Source: Sedimenticola sp. (GTDB taxonomy: Bacteria > Pseudomonadota > Gammaproteobacteria > Chromatiales > Chromatiaceae). From it: a stretch of DNA of 5,314 nt. Location: assembly GCA_030619405.1 (NCBI GenBank), contig JAUXBK010000188.1, positions 1-5,314 of the forward strand, given 5' to 3'. Every line of letters begins with the position of its first letter. Position 1 is the first letter of the stretch. Shown here piece after piece: positions 1 to 5,248 of this stretch. Under the pieces are notes generated by a model, which saw only the letters and a list, made by a program, of their open reading frames with translations, was not told the origin of the DNA and ran no database searches. The translations under genes and the position numbers were made by a program.

Positions 1-66
1 ATAACTATCTAAATCAATAGAAGTTACGTAGGGTGCGGTGAGCTTGCGAACCGCACCGGGGGAGGC
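1..66 (+). repeat. Left copy of a direct repeat that also closes the window
   Basis: These 66 bases recur in the same orientation at 5249-5314 with one mismatch (A at 26, T at 5274). The match includes about 26 bases of AT-rich sequence that is not part of the palindrome (starting ATAACTATCTAAATC), so the repeated unit is longer than the REP-like hairpin it contains. The right copy is cut by the window edge, so the full unit length is unknown. The unit could also extend further left. Confidence 0.93.
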
Positions 67-112
67 TGCCCACCCTGAGGTTGGTGCGGTTCGTTCCTCA
101 CCACACCCTACG
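27..112. repeat. Inverted pair of GTAG-headed REP-like palindromes
   Basis: The unit at 28-57 starts with GTAG and folds as GGTGCGGT (32-39) against ACCGCACC (50-57), an 8-bp stem with a 10-base loop. A second unit in opposite orientation lies at 83-111. Read on the minus strand it also starts with GTAG and gives the same stem with one mismatch. The arms 27-57 and 83-112 are near-perfect inverted repeats, so the whole can fold as one large cruciform or RNA stem. A GTAG tetranucleotide before a hairpin, with two units inverted, is the layout known for REP elements mobilised by RAYT (TnpA-REP) transposases. Assignment to that class is inference from structure. It lies downstream of the gene at 264-956 (-). 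Confidence 0.72.
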
Positions 113-263
113 GATCTGAGAGCTGTTTTATATTCCGGTTTTATCCTATATATTTCAGTGCGTTGACACCTTGAAAGGGCTGGGTGAGGGGTTCAAAAAT
201 GACGGGGGACGGAACGGTTACTCTCCGTGCTCATTTCAGATCGATATGGGCACCTGCTTTGAA
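113..263. other. AT-rich spacer with no gene found
   Basis: This spacer lies between the REP-like repeat and the stop codon of the minus-strand gene at 264. The part at about 120-165 is AT-rich. On the minus strand a weak 5-bp hairpin (ACGGA/TCCGT, about 213-232) sits downstream of the gene, with a short T run further on. This is too weak to call a terminator with confidence. No start codon with a plausible ribosome binding site and no RNA gene is seen. Confidence 0.5.
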
Positions 264-956
264 CTACTCTTGAAGTTCCAGCGTCAGCTGTCCCTCTTCC
301 ACGCGGATGGATGCCACGCCGTCGGCAAAGGATTTCCAGAACCCCGGGTCATTGCCGAACTCCTGCACCAGGTCGATGTTTTTCAACCCCCCCAGCCAGG
401 CGTTGGGGAGGGGGACGCCCATCACCGAGACCCCCTTCAGGCGCACGCTCGGTCGGCCATCCCGATAGGCGAACTCGACGCCGGTCCGGACGCGGATGAT
501 CTTGCCGCCGACGACCGGGAAATCCTCCTCCATCGGCACCAGGATTCTGGCGCTGATCAGGTCGTCGGAGAGGTCGATAGCCACTTTGCGGGCCAGATCG
601 GTATTCTTTGCCAGCATGGCATTGAGTTCGCGTTCGCTGAAGTGGACCTGCCGTGACGCACCCACCTCGCTGTAAGCCTCGGGTTTCAACGCCGTGCCCC
701 TGTTGGCCGGGAGCCCGGGAGCAGGGCCGGGGGCGGGCGCGGAGAGGGGGTCGAGGCGCGCCAGTTTGGCCGATAGCACCTGTTGCTCCCTGGCATCGAG
801 GGCCACTGGTGTGAATTCCGAGGGGAACAAGTAGTACTTCACCAGCCACAGTGTCAGCGCCACTGTGGTCAGCATGGCGACCAGCACGATCATCAGCACC
901 TGAGGCCACCCGAATCGCTTTCCGCTGGCTGGTGGAGTTGGGGTATTGGCTTCCAT
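264..956 (-). CDS. Single-pass inner-membrane protein of unknown function
   Basis: A 230-residue protein with a short polar N-terminus, one strongly hydrophobic segment at about 19-39, a Pro/Ala-rich linker at about 70-86 and a C-terminal soluble domain from about 100 to 230. There is no cleavage motif after the hydrophobic stretch, so it is probably an uncleaved anchor with the C-terminal domain in the periplasm. The domain begins with a pattern like FSERELNAMLAKNTDLA (106-122) followed by alternating hydrophobic strands. This resembles the opening of small lipid-binding, YpmS-like (DUF2140) or LmeA-like proteins, but I do not recognise the family with certainty and assign no function. The ATG start is well supported by AAGGAG at 962-967, five bases upstream. 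It is transcribed divergently from the yegP-like gene, with 171 bases between the starts. Confidence 0.85.
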   Translation of the reverse strand: MEANTPTPPASGKRFGWPQVLMIVLVAMLTTVALTLWLVKYYLFPSEFTPVALDAREQQVLSAKLARLDPLSAPAPGPAPGLPANRGTALKPEAYSEVGASRQVHFSERELNAMLAKNTDLARKVAIDLSDDLISARILVPMEEDFPVVGGKIIRVRTGVEFAYRDGRPSVRLKGVSVMGVPLPNAWLGGLKNIDLVQEFGNDPGFWKSFADGVASIRVEEGQLTLELQE

Positions 957-961
957 GATGT

Positions 962-967
962 CTCCTT
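962..967 (-). promoter_or_regulatory. Ribosome binding site of the gene at 264-956
   Basis: On the minus strand AAGGAG lies five bases before the ATG at 956-954. This near-consensus Shine-Dalgarno fixes the start codon. Confidence 0.85.
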
Positions 968-1073
968 ACTCCGGTCTCTGCCGGCATGGGAAATTGGGAT
1001 AGATCAAAGGTTTCCCAGTTTACCACGGCGGCGAGATCCCCGGGGCAGACTGGAATTGCGCCGGCAAATCTGA

Positions 1074-1094
1074 CACAGTGACACTGGCACAGTG
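1074..1094. promoter_or_regulatory. Interlocked palindromes upstream of the yegP-like gene
   Basis: CAGTG-A-CACTG (1076-1086) is a perfect palindrome around one base. Its right half pairs again with the next repeat as CACTG-gca-CAGTG (1082-1094), and CACAGTG occurs directly repeated at 1074-1080 and 1088-1094. It ends 33 bases before the ATG at 1128. The arrangement could be a tandem operator or alternative 5'-leader hairpins. No regulator can be named. Confidence 0.35.
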
Positions 1095-1115
1095 CAGAAG
1101 CGTTGGATAAAGTCC

Positions 1116-1122
1116 GGGAGGA
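1116..1122 (+). promoter_or_regulatory. Ribosome binding site that decides the 1128 start
   Basis: GGGAGGA lies five bases before the ATG at 1128. This favours that start over the in-frame GTG at 1092, which would lengthen the protein by 12 residues that do not fit the family's N-terminus. Confidence 0.85.
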
Positions 1123-1127
1123 ACGGC

Positions 1128-1451
1128 ATGAAAGTGGTATTGAAGGAGAGTAAGGCGCAGGAGCCCTTCAGTTTTTCCTTTGTCAGCAAGGAAGGGAAAT
1201 CGGTCGTCAGGAGCGAGAATTACAAGGCCAGGAAGAGTGCCTTCAACGGCATCGAGTCGGTAAAGAAGAATTGTCAGGAAGAGGGCCGTTACGAGTTCAA
1301 GTTGGCAAAGAACGGCAAACTGTTCTTCAACGTCAAAGCGAGCAATGGCCAGGTGGTGGGTACCAGCATGATGTTCGCCAGCGAGGCGGATCGGGATGCA
1401 GCCATCGCTGAACTCAAGAAAGAGGGTCCCGTCGCTGTAGTCGAAGGATAA
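1128..1451 (+). CDS. yegP: YegP/UPF0339 (DUF1508) family protein
   Basis: A 107-residue protein made of two tandem copies of the short DUF1508 domain, at about 3-48 and 54-99. Repeat one contains the typical AFNGIESVKKN stretch (39-49). Repeat two contains YEFKLAKNGKLFFNVKASNG (55-74) followed by GQVVGTS, the classic pattern of YegP. The first repeat is more divergent and lacks the usual opening YEFK-xxxNG. YegP-like proteins are about 110 residues, so the length fits. There is no signal peptide or membrane segment, so it should be cytosolic. The biochemical role of the family is not established. The next gene starts 23 bases downstream on the same strand, so the two may be cotranscribed. The symbol is given by family resemblance. 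Confidence 0.88.
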   Translation: MKVVLKESKAQEPFSFSFVSKEGKSVVRSENYKARKSAFNGIESVKKNCQEEGRYEFKLAKNGKLFFNVKASNGQVVGTSMMFASEADRDAAIAELKKEGPVAVVEG

Positions 1452-1474
1452 GGACCCTAAGTTCTGGTGTAAAA

Positions 1475-1867
1475 ATGGGATTGTTGAAGACCTATGTACT
1501 GGTACTGATTGCCGGCTGGGTGCTCTGGTTCTGGATGGATAAGCCGGGTGTGGAACAGTCTTACCAGCCGGTGTCACCTTATGGGGCGGGCCCGGCGGCA
1601 GCCCCCTATCCGGGATATGCACCCGGTGCTGGCGCCGGGCGCAGGCCGCCTGCCCCCCCGGCGGGCCAGGGCGACGATCTGGTACAGACCTTTCAGTACA
1701 GTGTGGACCTGATCAAAGCAGGGGCCTACCGGCAGAGTTTCTACTATCTTTGGCGTCGTCAGTCGTGGGTGCTGGCGGGTGTGATCACGCTGCTCTTTGC
1801 CTTGTTGCTGCCCGGGCTCGGGAGGAGCGTCCGTCGCTGGCAGGGGGCGCGGCAGCGACAGCCATGA
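1475..1867 (+). CDS. Small two-helix membrane protein of unknown function
   Basis: A 130-residue protein with a hydrophobic segment at about 4-21, a low-complexity Pro/Gly/Ala/Tyr-rich stretch at about 31-64, a soluble part at about 66-95, a second hydrophobic segment at about 97-114 and a basic tail rich in Arg (R117, R120, R121, R126, R128). The basic tail suggests a cytoplasmic C-terminus with the Pro-rich loop in the periplasm, forming a hairpin-like membrane protein. I do not recognise the family. The start is supported by the hydrophobic N-terminus, but the ribosome binding site is weak (GGTG at about 1466-1469), so translation may depend on the yegP-like gene just upstream. The stop codon is followed after one base by the palindromic element at 1869-2013. 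Coding status rests on good composition and sensible topology rather than homology. Confidence 0.68.
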   Translation: MGLLKTYVLVLIAGWVLWFWMDKPGVEQSYQPVSPYGAGPAAAPYPGYAPGAGAGRRPPAPPAGQGDDLVQTFQYSVDLIKAGAYRQSFYYLWRRQSWVLAGVITLLFALLLPGLGRSVRRWQGARQRQP

Positions 1868-1868
1868 T

Positions 1869-2013
1869 CTAGTACAGCAAATGCTAAGTCCCTACGAACA
1901 GAATGTAGGTTGGATTAGGTGCGCATCCCACTGATATTTCAGGTTACCACATACTTATGAGCGCACCGTAATCCGACACCCTGATACCTCGTACTTAGTA
2001 TTTGCTGTACTAG
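1869..2013. mobile_element. MITE-like palindromic element, 145 bp
   Basis: The ends are 21-base inverted repeats, 1869-1889 and 1993-2013, matching at 20 of 21 positions and beginning CTAGTACAGCAAAT. It carries no coding capacity and encloses a second, internal GTAG-headed palindrome (1905-1977). It fills almost the whole gap between two convergent genes, one base after one stop codon and six bases beyond the other. The ends read C-TA-[GTACAGC...GCTGTAC]-TA-G, which would fit an insertion flanked by a TA target duplication as made by IS630/Tc1-mariner transposases. That family assignment is inference. It may serve as a bidirectional terminator. Confidence 0.75.
1905..1977 (+). repeat. GTAG-headed long REP-like hairpin inside the element
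   Basis: GTAG (1905-1908) precedes an arm at 1909-1924 (GTTGGATTAGGTGCGC) that pairs with 1961-1977 (GCGCACCGTAATCCGAC) with one mismatch and one bulge. The loop is 36 bases. The GTAGGTTGGATTA / TAATCC pattern resembles a GTAG-REP family seen across gammaproteobacterial genomes, here with an unusually long loop. It is nested inside the terminal inverted repeats of the element at 1869-2013. Confidence 0.6.
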
Positions 2014-2019
2014 GTTCAA

Positions 2020-2997
2020 TCAGAAGTCGACCCTCAATCCGCTGCCGTAGCGCTGCTCACGCTTGATCCTGCTGTTCTGAAACTCGGCGTAGATACTGGT
2101 ACGCCTGCTGAAATAGTGCTGCACCCCCAGGGCCCAGTTGGCACTGTTGCTGCCATTTTTCTCCTGATCGCTGTACATGACGCGCAGAATATTGTTCTTC
2201 AGCTTGTACTCGCCCACCAGTGACCACTCGTAGGCGTTGTCGGACACCTGTTCCCGTTCGTATTCGTACTGGGCGATGACGGTGAACCCGGAGAACCTGT
2301 ATTTGGCCCCAACCCCCCACAGCTCCCGGTTTTCCGGACCACTGCCCCGATAGTCCACAAACGAGGTGCCGATGCTGACCGGCCCGTTGTTGAAATCGAT
2401 CGAGGCGTTCCAGATGTCCACCCCGTCGCGGCCGAGGTTGGGCGGGTCGTCTTCAGACGCCATCACCAGCGCCAGGCGGGCGTTGAACCCGAGATACTCC
2501 GGGGTGCGGTAGAGCAGCATGTCGCCCAGCCGTGTGGGACCGAGGTATTGGTCGTTCACGCCTCCCACCTGCCAGACATCGCTTTTGTTAACGGCGATGT
2601 AGTGGGGCGTCCACTGGCGGCCGATGGAGAGGGTTCCCCAGCCGCTCTTCAGTCCGGCGTATCCCAGACGGTTTCTGAGCTGACGGCCAAGATTGACGCC
2701 ATTGGCGGTATCCACCTCCCACTCCAGCTGATAGATGGCCTTGAAACCACTGCCCAGCCGTTCCGAGCCTTTCAGGCCGAACCGGGAGGTATGGCTCTGC
2801 ACGTCCCAGTCATTTCCGGAGCGGCCATCCCGATTTTTGTGATCGCGGTCGGTATAGACGAGAGCGTTTCGGATTCGCCCGTATACCCTGGGTCCGGCCT
2901 CGGTTGCCAACGGGGTAAGCAGGGTAATGGTGACGGCAAGCGCCAGGGTTGCCTTAGACGGGTTGTTAGCTTTCCAGATCATTGAGTGACCAGTCAT
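2020..2997 (-). CDS. Outer-membrane general porin (Porin_4 type)
   Basis: A 325-residue trimeric-porin-like protein. Residues about 7-34 form a signal peptide with likely cleavage after TEA (34). The mature part opens with GPRVYGRIRNALVYTD, a typical first porin strand. It then shows SRFGLKGSERLGSGFKAIYQ (71-90) and GYAGLKSGWGTLSIGRQWTP, hallmarks of the gammaproteobacterial and betaproteobacterial 16-strand porins, and ends in Phe, the outer-membrane assembly signal. It would allow passive diffusion of small hydrophilic solutes. The selected substrate cannot be read from sequence. The start is uncertain: the ATG at 2997 overlaps the DUF547 gene by 32 bases, while the in-frame ATG at 2982 overlaps by 17 and leaves a cleaner 29-residue signal peptide. 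Neither has a good Shine-Dalgarno, so translation coupled to the upstream gene is likely. It is slightly shorter than many porins of the family but complete. Confidence 0.93.
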   Translation of the reverse strand: MTGHSMIWKANNPSKATLALAVTITLLTPLATEAGPRVYGRIRNALVYTDRDHKNRDGRSGNDWDVQSHTSRFGLKGSERLGSGFKAIYQLEWEVDTANGVNLGRQLRNRLGYAGLKSGWGTLSIGRQWTPHYIAVNKSDVWQVGGVNDQYLGPTRLGDMLLYRTPEYLGFNARLALVMASEDDPPNLGRDGVDIWNASIDFNNGPVSIGTSFVDYRGSGPENRELWGVGAKYRFSGFTVIAQYEYEREQVSDNAYEWSLVGEYKLKNNILRVMYSDQEKNGSNSANWALGVQHYFSRRTSIYAEFQNSRIKREQRYGSGLRVDF

Positions 2998-3790
2998 ACC
3001 GGTGGTCGTCTATCTCTTCTATCGCTTTCAGTTGCTGCATCAGCCCCGGCTCGGCATAGTGTCTCAGATGTTCTATCACGCCCTGATCGGTGCCCCCAAA
3101 GTCGCTCTTGAACCACTGATAGATGCTGGATACGGTCAGCGCGCCATTCTTTACCTGGGCGCCTCTGGGATGGTTTACATAGTCATGGGCACCCTGCTCC
3201 AGCAGCTGTTTCGTATCTGGCGGAGTAAAAGCACGAGGCAGCAGGTTGGGGCAGCCGATGGAGGCGCAGTTGAGGGCGTAGTGGAGACGCGGGTCTTTCC
3301 AGATGGGACGCAGGATGCGGTGCTCGATGTCGTCCAGGCTGACTTGGCGTCCCTGGATCTCGAGCAGTTTGCTGCCCCAAGGTCCATCCGCGAACCAACC
3401 GGGTGAGATGTCGATGTCGCGGATGGAGTCCACCGGGTAGTGATCGAGGATAACCTTTACCGTGGCCGCATTGTAGAGGTTGATCCAGTAGGCCCGTTGC
3501 TGAGGCCGGGTGAGGGCGGAGACTGGAACCGCCTGCAGGGTCTCCAGGTAGAGTGCCAGCCCCTGCCGCTCTTCAGTGGAGACGGCGGCATAGTCGACCC
3601 GGTTGACTCCGTCACTGACAGTAGTCACCCGACGTTGGAGGAATGCCCCCCAGGGGCGGTGGTCCACCTCGCCGGTGGCGGTCGCGGCATGGGGCAACCA
3701 GGCCTCCCAGAGCTCTGCCCTGGGTGCAGCGAGGGCGCCCTGCAGTATGGACCAAAGGAACAGGATCGAAAAAAGCCTTGCTGTTGTCAT
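2966..3790 (-). CDS. DUF547 family exported protein
   Basis: With the start at 3790 the product is 274 residues. It has a clear signal peptide: MTTAR, a hydrophobic core at 6-17, and ALA (19-21) before a probable cleavage. The DUF547 (PF04784) hallmarks follow: YWINLYNAATVKVIL at 101-115, LDDIEHRILR at 152-161, DPRLHYALNCASIGCPNL at 166-183 with cysteines 175 and 180, and YDWSLN near the C-terminus. It should act in the periplasm. No biochemical activity is firmly known to me for the family, although the invariant Cys in NCASIGCP is a natural candidate for an active-site or disulfide residue. A longer reading from the ATG at 3862 (298 residues) would put 24 polar residues before the signal peptide and leave only 19 bases to the divergent msrAB start, so I prefer 3790. 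Neither start has a strong Shine-Dalgarno. Its 3' end overlaps the porin start, so the two are probably one operon. Confidence 0.92.
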   Translation of the reverse strand: MTTARLFSILFLWSILQGALAAPRAELWEAWLPHAATATGEVDHRPWGAFLQRRVTTVSDGVNRVDYAAVSTEERQGLALYLETLQAVPVSALTRPQQRAYWINLYNAATVKVILDHYPVDSIRDIDISPGWFADGPWGSKLLEIQGRQVSLDDIEHRILRPIWKDPRLHYALNCASIGCPNLLPRAFTPPDTKQLLEQGAHDYVNHPRGAQVKNGALTVSSIYQWFKSDFGGTDQGVIEHLRHYAEPGLMQQLKAIEEIDDHRYDWSLNDLES

Positions 3791-3881
3791 ATTGGATGGT
3801 CTGTGTTTTTCAACGGGTTTTGAAACAAAGCTGCCCTTTGAGCGGTCTGAAACAGCAGTCATGTTAACCGAGAGTCTGTAA
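3791..3881. promoter_or_regulatory. Divergent intergenic region between DUF547 gene and msrAB
   Basis: If the DUF547 gene starts at 3790, these 91 bases must hold promoters for both the DUF547-porin operon and msrAB. A poor candidate for msrAB is TTGAGC (3838-3843) with CATGTT (3860-3865) after 16 bases. GAGAG at 3870-3874 is a modest ribosome binding site seven bases before the msrAB ATG. No oxidative-stress operator is recognisable. Confidence 0.4.
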
Positions 3882-4994
3882 ATGAAGGAATTCCTTTTCT
3901 GTGGTGCTGCGCTGTTGGCGCTGGTTGCTGCTGTGATCGTAAACCCGGGCCGCGAGCCTGGAGCTGCAGGAAACGATCAGCTGGAAGGGATGGCAAGCGC
4001 CACCTTTGCCGGTGGCTGTTTCTGGTGCGTGGAGTCCGGCTATGAGGCGGTGCCCGGGGTGCGTGCGGCGGTTTCAGGCTATACCGGTGGCACCCTGCCG
4101 AACCCGACCTACAGTCAGGTATCGGCGGGCGGCAGTGGGCATCTGGAGGCGGTAAAGGTCTATTATGATCCGGAAGTGGTCAGCTACCAGGGGTTGCTGG
4201 AGGCGTTCTGGCGCATGATCGATCCCACGGACAGCGGCGGACAGTTTGCCGATCGGGGCAGTGAGTACCGGCCGGCGATCTTTTATCAGGATGAGGCACA
4301 GCGGGTGGCGGCTGAGAGATCACGCGCCAGCCTGGAGGCATCCGGACGTTATGATCACCCGGTGGTGGTAGAGATTCTGCCTTTGGGGAGATTCTATCTG
4401 GCAGAAGAGTATCACCAGGATTATTATCTGAAAAACCCGGTACGCTACAGGTTCTATCGCCATAATTCCGGGCGTGACCGATATCTGAAGGGGATCTGGG
4501 GGGAGGATCTGGCAGTGGATTTCAACCAATATGCCGGGAGCGGAGCTGCTCCCCGGAAACCTACGGACGAGGAACTGCGTCAGCGCCTTACACCGCTGCA
4601 GTACGAAGTGACCCAGGAGGAGGGGACTGAACCTCCGTTCGACAACAGCTACTGGAATGAGAAACGAGATGGTATCTACGTGGATACGGTCAGCGGTGAG
4701 CCGCTCTTCTCTTCCCGGGATAAGTTCGATTCAGGTACCGGCTGGCCCAGTTTCACCCGGCCCCTGGAGCCGGATCATGTGGTCGAACGCACTGACCGCA
4801 AGCTGTTTACGACCCGTACCGAGGTGCGCAGCCGCGATGGAGACTCCCACCTGGGGCATCTGTTCGACGACGGGCCTGCGCCTACCGGAATGCGCTACTG
4901 TGTCAACTCAGCCGCATTGAAATTCGTTCCGAAAGAGGAGCTGGAACAGGCGGGATACGGGGAGTTTCTTTCCCAGTTCGAAGGGTCGAAATAG
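3882..4994 (+). CDS. msrAB: Bifunctional peptide methionine sulfoxide reductase MsrA-MsrB, exported
   Basis: A 370-residue fusion that reduces both Met-S-sulfoxide (MsrA) and Met-R-sulfoxide (MsrB) in proteins. A hydrophobic N-terminus (5-20) without a lipobox suggests a signal peptide or membrane anchor and a periplasmic enzyme. MsrA spans about 38-210. It has the active-site motif GGCFWCVE with catalytic Cys46 and a second Cys49, the GHLEAVKVYYDP segment with Glu89, and the conserved EYHQDYYLKNP. MsrB spans about 225-352. It has FDSGTGWPSF (282-291), SHLGHLFDDGP (322-332) and catalytic Cys340 in GMRYCVNSA. The A-then-B order matches Neisseria PilB. The CxxC zinc pairs found in many MsrB are absent, as in PilB. 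Unlike PilB, the usual resolving cysteine in DSGCGW is Thr286, and no distal resolving cysteine is present in MsrA. The only cysteines are 7, 46, 49 and 340. It is divergent from the DUF547-porin pair. Confidence 0.96.
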   Translation: MKEFLFCGAALLALVAAVIVNPGREPGAAGNDQLEGMASATFAGGCFWCVESGYEAVPGVRAAVSGYTGGTLPNPTYSQVSAGGSGHLEAVKVYYDPEVVSYQGLLEAFWRMIDPTDSGGQFADRGSEYRPAIFYQDEAQRVAAERSRASLEASGRYDHPVVVEILPLGRFYLAEEYHQDYYLKNPVRYRFYRHNSGRDRYLKGIWGEDLAVDFNQYAGSGAAPRKPTDEELRQRLTPLQYEVTQEEGTEPPFDNSYWNEKRDGIYVDTVSGEPLFSSRDKFDSGTGWPSFTRPLEPDHVVERTDRKLFTTRTEVRSRDGDSHLGHLFDDGPAPTGMRYCVNSAALKFVPKEELEQAGYGEFLSQFEGSK

Positions 4995-4996
4995 AC

Positions 4997-5162
4997 TACC
5001 TAGATCCTGCAAGTGATCGTGCTTACAGAGTGCAAGATATTGATTCGTAGGGCGAATTTGCGACCGAGTGGAATCCTTATTGTGATTTCCGAGGGAGCAA
5101 ATATCGCTATACGAATCAAGAGCTTGTGCAATGTGAGTGTGAGCACTTGCAGGATCTAGGTA
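4997..5162. mobile_element. MITE-like palindromic element, 166 bp
   Basis: The terminal 19 bases (4997-5015 and 5144-5162) are perfect inverted repeats beginning TACCTAGATCCTGCAAGTG. The palindrome continues with gaps through TTGATTCGTA (5040-5049) against TACGAATCAA (5110-5119) and GCGAATTTGC (5052-5061) against 5097-5107, leaving a loop of about 35 bases. It has no coding capacity. It begins two bases after the msrAB stop codon. TA dinucleotides sit at both outer edges, and CTAG occurs just inside, as at the ends of the element at 1869-2013. The terminal sequence otherwise differs from that element, so it is a separate family or a distant relative. It could terminate msrAB transcription, although there is no T tract. 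Confidence 0.75.
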
Positions 5163-5248
5163 TACGCAACCGTTCAGCCCCCCCTCCTCAAATCCCCTCT
5201 CCCTCAAGGGAGATGGGATTTAAGAAACCAGCCATTTCAATGTGCCTC
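5163..5248. other. Gene-free spacer between repeats
   Basis: Together with the element before it and the repeat after it, this makes 320 bases without a gene after msrAB. It contains a run of seven C (5178-5184) and the hairpin at 5190-5221. I see no open reading frame with a plausible ribosome binding site. Confidence 0.6.
5190..5221. repeat. Strong C/T-G/A hairpin, REP-like
   Basis: AAATCCCCTCTCCCT (5190-5204) pairs with AGGGAGATGGGATTT (5207-5221) with one mismatch and a tiny loop (TCAA when the closing pair is open). The sequence CCCTCTCCCTCAAGGGAGA looks like a common dispersed palindrome of proteobacterial genomes. Neither strand has a T tract after the stem, so a classic intrinsic terminator is not supported. 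Confidence 0.65.

Larger units (their letters stand above)
968..1127. promoter_or_regulatory. Divergent intergenic region, presumed promoters both ways
   Basis: The gap between two divergent start codons must hold the promoters for both sides unless transcription enters from elsewhere. I found no convincing -35/-10 pair on either strand. A small inverted repeat, GGGAAA at about 989-994 and TTTCCC at about 1012-1017, and the palindromic cluster at 1074-1094 are the visible structures. Confidence 0.45.

Noticed and set aside
1..112. Short repeats as a CRISPR array
   Set aside because: There are only two inverted units with no regular spacing or spacers, and no cas genes are present.
171..656. 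Open frame of 161 codons on the plus strand
   Set aside because: It is antisense to the well-supported gene at 264-956, has no family resemblance and no good ribosome binding site.
1092..1127. N-terminal extension of the yegP-like gene from a GTG codon at 1092
   Set aside because: The ATG at 1128 has a strong GGGAGGA ribosome binding site, and the extension lies in a palindromic region and does not fit the family.
3791..3862. Longer DUF547 reading from the ATG at 3862
   Set aside because: It would place 24 polar residues before a complete signal peptide and leave only 19 bases to the divergent msrAB start. It cannot be excluded fully, since neither start has a good ribosome binding site.
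3002..3881. Several plus-strand frames opposite the DUF547 gene (74-134 codons)
   Set aside because: They are antisense shadows of a conserved gene in GC-rich DNA and show no recognisable protein features.
4908..5207. Minus-strand frame of 99 codons running through the second palindromic element
   Set aside because: It overlaps the msrAB 3' end and the palindrome, has low-quality composition and lacks a ribosome binding site.
5190..5221. Hairpin as the intrinsic terminator of msrAB
   Set aside because: The stem is strong, but no T tract follows on either strand, and a different palindromic element lies between it and the gene.
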